Part shown: in pieces, positions 22,737 through 25,788 of the stretch
How the letters are laid out: each line of letters starts with the position of its first letter
How positions within the stretch are numbered: the first letter of the stretch is position 1
Assembly: GCA_033717875.1 (NCBI GenBank)
Contig: JADDKJ010000043.1
Location: forward strand, 1-25,788
DNA length: 25,788 nucleotides
Source: SBBG01 sp033717875
GTDB taxonomy: Bacteria > Pseudomonadota > Gammaproteobacteria > Ga0077554 > Ga007554
Direction: 5' to 3'
Made by a program: the position numbers and the translations under genes
Notes under the pieces: generated by a model
Databases searched by the model: none
The model's input: only the letters and a program-made list of their open reading frames with translations
Told to the model about the DNA's origin: nothing

Positions 22737-22760
22737 AAAGGGGCGCAGAAGCGCCCCTTT
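22737..22760 (+). terminator. intrinsic terminator after ccp
   Basis: A 10-bp perfect stem AAAGGGGCGC / GCGCCCCTTT with an AGAA loop starts 22 nt after the ccp stop. The T tract is short. A copy of the dispersed repeat begins right at its 3' arm. Confidence 0.85.
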
Positions 22761-22846
22761 AGGGAAGCTCTGAATAATTCCATCCTGGAATTTTCAGAGC
22801 GCACCTCCTTGTGCCGTGGAACCTCTGAATTAGTCAGAGGTTCCTT
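22759..22846. repeat. dispersed four-hairpin repeat, copy D (internally deleted, 88 bp)
   Basis: It begins TTAGGGAAGCTCTGAATAAT and carries the first hairpin with AATTCC-ATCCT-GGAATT and the closing CAGAGC, then a short CACCTCCTTGTGCC stretch, then the last hairpin AACCTCTGAA...TCAGAGGTTCC. Hairpins two and three are missing. Copies of different length with the same ends are typical of non-autonomous elements. Confidence 0.8.
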
Positions 22847-22873
22847 TGTTTCATGCCCGGGAATCTGGCGATG

Positions 22874-23230
22874 CTATTTCATCACCGATAAACCGGAGGC
22901 AAAGATAATCCGGTCGAAGGTGCGATTCAGCGCCTTGCTGGTGAAATTCTCCGCCACCATGCTTTCGGCGAACCGCACCCGGTCGCCCACCTTGACCTTG
23001 GTGGTCGGCCCCGCCACCCAGAAGCGCTTGCCATTGGCGCCTTCGAGCTCCACATAGGTATAAATCGACGCATCCGCGGTCGATATCACCTTGCCTTCGC
23101 TCGGCGCGTCCTGCTTGGAGGTTGCGGCCTGAGGCTGGGGCGCGGGCTTTTCCGCAGCGATCGCCTGAAAAGAGCCCAGCGCGGCGACCGCCAGCAGGGA
23201 TGCAAAAACGGGAATATGGGAAATTCTCAC
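22874..23230 (-). CDS. NrfJ-like periplasmic OB-fold protein
   Basis: 118 residues beginning with a GTG codon at 23230 (GGAGG 4-5 nt upstream) and a signal peptide (HIPVFASLLAVAALGSFQAIAA). A Pro/Gln/Ala linker leads to a small domain with TYVELEGANGKRFWVAGPTT, KVGDRVRF and NRTFDRIIFAS. This pattern resembles NrfJ-type small periplasmic proteins, which are associated with cytochrome or metal/redox functions in other bacteria; the exact role is unknown. It is convergent with ccp, with a repeat between them, and a GCACAA-CT-TTGTGC palindrome lies 37 bp before its start. Confidence 0.65.
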   Translation of the reverse strand: MRISHIPVFASLLAVAALGSFQAIAAEKPAPQPQAATSKQDAPSEGKVISTADASIYTYVELEGANGKRFWVAGPTTKVKVGDRVRFAESMVAENFTSKALNRTFDRIIFASGLSVMK

Positions 23231-23316
23231 AAGACCTCCAGAATCAATCGTTTTATCTATACTCAGAGCACAACTTTGTGCTTAGTATGACACATATCAC
23301 ACGCACAGGTTCCCCG

Positions 23317-24180
23317 TCACGCCAGCCAATACGTCCCGGTAAAACGCATCGACAGATCGATCGCCCGCACATGCTTGGTGATCGCGCCGATCGAGATGTA
23401 ATCCACGCCGGTCTCGGCAACCTGGCGCAGATTACCAAAATCGATACCCCCCGAAGCCTCCAGTCTGGCGCGCCCCGCCGTCACGGCGACGGCAACGCGC
23501 ATTTGCTCGAGATCGAAATTGTCCAGCAGTAAAATGTCCGCACCGGCCGCCAACGCCTCGCGCACCTCGCCGAGATTTTCCACCTCGACCTCCACCGGCA
23601 AAGCCCTCGCCAGGGCAACAGCGCGCGCGGCCTCGACGGCGGCGCGAATGGAACCCGCGGCCAGGATGTGATTTTCCTTGATCAGAATGCCGTCGTAAAG
23701 CCCGTGGCGATGGTTGTGGCAGCCGCCACAACGCACCGCGTATTTCTGCGCCTCACGCAAACCGGGAAGGGTCTTGCGGGTATCGAGGATCCTGACGCCC
23801 GTTCCTTTTACCGCGTCGGCATAGCGCCGCGCCTGCGTCGCCGTGCCGGACAGGGTTTGCAAAAAGTTGAGCGCCGTGCGCTCCCCGGTCAAAAGCGGCC
23901 GCGCCGCGCCATGCAGCGTGCATAACACCTGATTGGCGCCAATGGCGTCACCATCGCCGGCGCGCCACTCCACCCGAATGGACGCATCCAACTGACGAAA
24001 TACCTCGTCGAACCACGCCGTGCCGCACAGCACCGCATCCTCACGACTGATGACAGTGGCGTCGCACACCGCTTCCTCTGGAATCAGCACGGCAGTGACA
24101 TCGCCACCGCCAATATCTTCAGCGAGGGCACGCCTCACGGCATCAGGGATGCCGGCGGGCAAAACGTATTCCTCACTCAC
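23317..24180 (-). CDS. nadC: nicotinate-nucleotide pyrophosphorylase (quinolinate phosphoribosyltransferase)
   Basis: 287 residues, normal for NadC, which makes nicotinate mononucleotide from quinolinate and PRPP in NAD biosynthesis. Family motifs are clear: ALNFLQTLSGTAT, LDTRKTLPGLREAQKYAVRC, GGCHNHRHGLYDGILIKENH, EVEVENL, LLLDNF and EASGGI. It starts with GTG at 24180 with AGGAG about 10 nt upstream. It stands alone here, without nadA or nadB. Confidence 0.97.
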   Translation of the reverse strand: MSEEYVLPAGIPDAVRRALAEDIGGGDVTAVLIPEEAVCDATVISREDAVLCGTAWFDEVFRQLDASIRVEWRAGDGDAIGANQVLCTLHGAARPLLTGERTALNFLQTLSGTATQARRYADAVKGTGVRILDTRKTLPGLREAQKYAVRCGGCHNHRHGLYDGILIKENHILAAGSIRAAVEAARAVALARALPVEVEVENLGEVREALAAGADILLLDNFDLEQMRVAVAVTAGRARLEASGGIDFGNLRQVAETGVDYISIGAITKHVRAIDLSMRFTGTYWLA

Positions 24181-24251
24181 CGCTTGTTGGTCTCCTGATG
24201 GTTCGTAGGATCATGTGGCATTCCGGTTTTGTTTTTCCTTAATTATGATAC

Positions 24252-24290
24252 AGGAACCTCGGATTAATACAGAGGCTCCGCGACTCCACA
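24252..24290. repeat. dispersed repeat, copy E (single end remnant)
   Basis: AGGAACCTCGGATTAATACA followed by GAGGCTCCGCGACTCCACATCC matches the right end of copy C (AGGAACCTTTGATTAATTCA, then GAGGTTCCGCAGTACATGGATG). Only the last hairpin and a little flanking sequence remain. It lies in the gap between divergent nadC and the pirin gene. A TTCCTTAA, the other signature of the repeat ends, occurs a few bases upstream at 24236-24243. Confidence 0.55.
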
Positions 24291-24352
24291 TCCGCTACCC
24301 ATTTCACCCCGGAAACGCGTAAAGTAACCCCCATGACCAAGGAGCGCACATC

Positions 24353-25219
24353 ATGAAGAAACTTTCCTTTATCCAGAGCCGTCACGAACGCCACTGGGTG
24401 GGTGACGGGTTTCCTGTTCGCAGCATCTTCAGCTACAACGACATTGCCGCGGAGATGTCTCCGTTTCTCCTTTTGGATTATGCGGGCCCGGCGAATTTTC
24501 CGCCTTCGGAACACCGGCGCGGCGTGGGAGAGCATCCCCATCGTGGTTTCGAAACCGTTACGATTGTCTACGCCGGCGAGGTCGAACACCGCGACTCGTC
24601 CGGTGGCGGCGGCATCATCGGGCCCGGCGATGTACAGTGGATGACCGCCGCTTCCGGCATTGTCCATGAAGAGTATCACGGACCCGAATTTTCAAAGCGC
24701 GGCGGTCCATTCGAGATGATTCAACTATGGGTGAATTTACCGGCGAAAGACAAGATGGCGCCCCCCGGCTATCAGAGCATTACAAGCGCCCGAATACCTC
24801 GGATCGAGCTGCCCGGCAATGCGGGCGCCATTCGCGTGATTGCCGGCGCTTACAATGGAAAGGACGGCCCTGCTCACACCTTCAGCCCGATGAATGTCTG
24901 GGATATGCAACTGAACGCGGGCCATCGCACGGAGTTTGAGGTGCCCGCTGGCTACACGACCGCGCTGTTTGTTCTGAGCGGGCGCATCCGCATGCCGAGC
25001 GGTGAACTCGTCGGCGAAGCCGAGCTGGCGGTACTGGAACGTGACGGAGGAATGTTCGCCATCGAAACGCTGGAGAACGCGACACTGCTGTTACTGAACG
25101 GACAACCCCTCGATGAACCCATCGTTGGTTACGGTCCCTTCGTCATGAACAGCGCGGCAGAGATTCGGCAAGCCATTTCCGACTATCAGAATGGGCGGTT
25201 GGGGCGGATCGCCAGATAG
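24353..25219 (+). CDS. pirin family protein
   Basis: 288 residues, two cupin domains. The N-terminal metal site is complete by comparison with human pirin: His61 and His63 in GEHPHRGFETVT, and His105 and Glu107 in SGIVHEEYHG. Bacterial pirins are iron-binding proteins; some have quercetinase activity and others interact with metabolic enzymes, so the substrate here is unknown. AAGGAG lies about 9 nt before the ATG. It is an isolated gene between nadC and mobile-element remnants. Confidence 0.93.
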   Translation: MKKLSFIQSRHERHWVGDGFPVRSIFSYNDIAAEMSPFLLLDYAGPANFPPSEHRRGVGEHPHRGFETVTIVYAGEVEHRDSSGGGGIIGPGDVQWMTAASGIVHEEYHGPEFSKRGGPFEMIQLWVNLPAKDKMAPPGYQSITSARIPRIELPGNAGAIRVIAGAYNGKDGPAHTFSPMNVWDMQLNAGHRTEFEVPAGYTTALFVLSGRIRMPSGELVGEAELAVLERDGGMFAIETLENATLLLLNGQPLDEPIVGYGPFVMNSAAEIRQAISDYQNGRLGRIAR

Positions 25220-25338
25220 GGTTCCGACAACCCCTCATTAAAGAGTATCGTCAACCGCTGCTGGGCGGCGGCGAGGCGTGGTTGTGGCGGCGCAGGAGGA
25301 GTTGTGCGGCGTCCTCGGACACAAGGAGCACAGAGGGG

Positions 25339-25470
25339 TCAAGCCTTGACATAACACCCCCACCTCTCCCCCTTAATCACCCTGCTCACCATAGAATAGT
25401 GCACCCCAGCATGACGGGCAATCGCCGCCATGCTATAACCCATAGCCCAGACACGCCTTATGGTTTTGCT
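25339..25470 (-). pseudogene. C-terminal remnant of a RAYT-like (REP-associated) transposase
   Basis: The minus strand has an open stretch of 43 codons reading SKTIRRVWAMGYSMAAIARH and then AGVHYSMVSRVIKGERWGCYVKA before a stop. The helix-turn-helix pattern GYSMAAIARHAGVHYSMVSR is typical of the tail of Y1-type REP-associated tyrosine transposases. A stop codon just upstream and nothing recognisable before it show that the gene is broken. The flanking GGGGTCAAGCCTTGACA is also a frequent tail of such genes. Confidence 0.5.
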
Positions 25471-25687
25471 TTATCCATGCCAGTCCTCGCCTCGCGGGTT
25501 GCTCGCGCGATCAAGTAAGTCAGAAATATAGGCTACAGCGATTGTGTCGCCAAACCAAAACCGCGTTGGAACATAAGGCCGCTATCCGTTTCATGGTGAC
25601 ATCATTCCCCCGCCTCCCCATGGCTCAGAAGTGGCCCCATTCGTTTGAACAGTGGCCTGAGTTTTTAAGTGGAATCTCTGCTGATTC

Positions 25688-25788
25688 TCACGCTGCCAGT
25701 TTAACCGTCGGCAGCATCACGGCATAAGCCTCATCAGGTGTTTTCTTGCCCAGGCTCGAATGCGGTCTGGATCGGTTGTACCAGTCCA
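25688..25788 (-). CDS. IS3-family transposase, C-terminal end (runs off the window)
   Basis: The minus strand reads DWYNRSRPHSSLGKKTPDEA followed by YAVMLPTVKLAA and a stop. W-Y-N-x-x-R-P-H-S-S-L-G-x-x-T-P is the hallmark ending of the DDE integrase of IS3-family elements (rve domain). Only the last 33 codons are visible, so it cannot be said whether the element is intact. The 25471-25687 stretch downstream should contain the end of the element, but I could not fix its terminal repeat and see no gene there. Confidence 0.8.
   Translation of the reverse strand, partial: DWYNRSRPHSSLGKKTPDEAYAVMLPTVKLAA

Overview
The window looks like a chromosomal segment from a chemolithoautotrophic proteobacterium, most likely a sulfur-oxidising gammaproteobacterium. 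This is inferred from gene content: form IA Rubisco with CbbQ/CbbO, a complete alpha-carboxysome shell operon, SbtA- and SulP-type inorganic-carbon transporters, and base composition that looks GC-rich. It is a compact CO2-concentrating island. No tRNA, rRNA or CRISPR array was seen.

Layout from left to right. 1-96 is the start of a type I secretion ABC transporter (minus). 324-5518 (minus) is cbbL-cbbS-cbbQ-cbbO: Rubisco and its MoxR-type activase. 5716-6684 (plus) is a divergent CbbR. 6690-8029 (minus) is the bicarbonate transporter sbtA with its PII-like regulator sbtB. 8491-9513 (plus) is a second CbbR-like regulator, divergent from sbtA. 9641-11890 (minus) is a SulP-family transporter with an unusual C-terminal domain. 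12194-19558 (minus) is the carboxysome operon in the order csoS2, csoSCA, csoS4A, csoS4B, csoS1A, csoS1B, bacterioferritin-like, acRAF, mcdA, mcdB. Upstream of it is proS (19660-21384, minus). The rest is housekeeping or redox genes: a di-heme cytochrome c peroxidase (plus), an NrfJ-like periplasmic protein (minus), nadC (minus) and a pirin (plus). The right edge runs into mobile-element remnants: a RAYT-like fragment and the end of an IS3-family transposase.

How it works together: SbtA and probably SulP bring bicarbonate into the cytoplasm. CsoSCA converts it to CO2 inside a shell made of CsoS1 hexamers and CsoS4 pentamers, scaffolded by CsoS2. McdA/McdB spread carboxysomes over the nucleoid, acRAF helps Rubisco assembly, and CbbQ/CbbO reactivate inhibited Rubisco. 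The carboxysome operon does not carry its own cbbLS. The only Rubisco here is the cbbLSQO set about 12 kb away (csoS2 start to cbbL end), and its small subunit has an N-terminal insertion relative to the Halothiobacillus carboxysomal type.

Main non-coding observations: (1) a 17-bp CbbR-type operator with a matching -10 element is shared by the cbbL and csoS2 promoters, with a weaker relative in front of sbtA/cbbR2; (2) a dispersed repeat of about 158 bp, made of four consecutive hairpins, occurs in five full, shortened or partial copies, two of them ending exactly 16 nt before the start codons of sbtA and csoS1B, and a diverged copy keeps the folds with different bases; (3) a different 159-bp element with perfect 12-bp terminal inverted repeats lies upstream of sulP; (4) a near-perfect 29-bp palindrome and a perfect FNR box precede the peroxidase gene.
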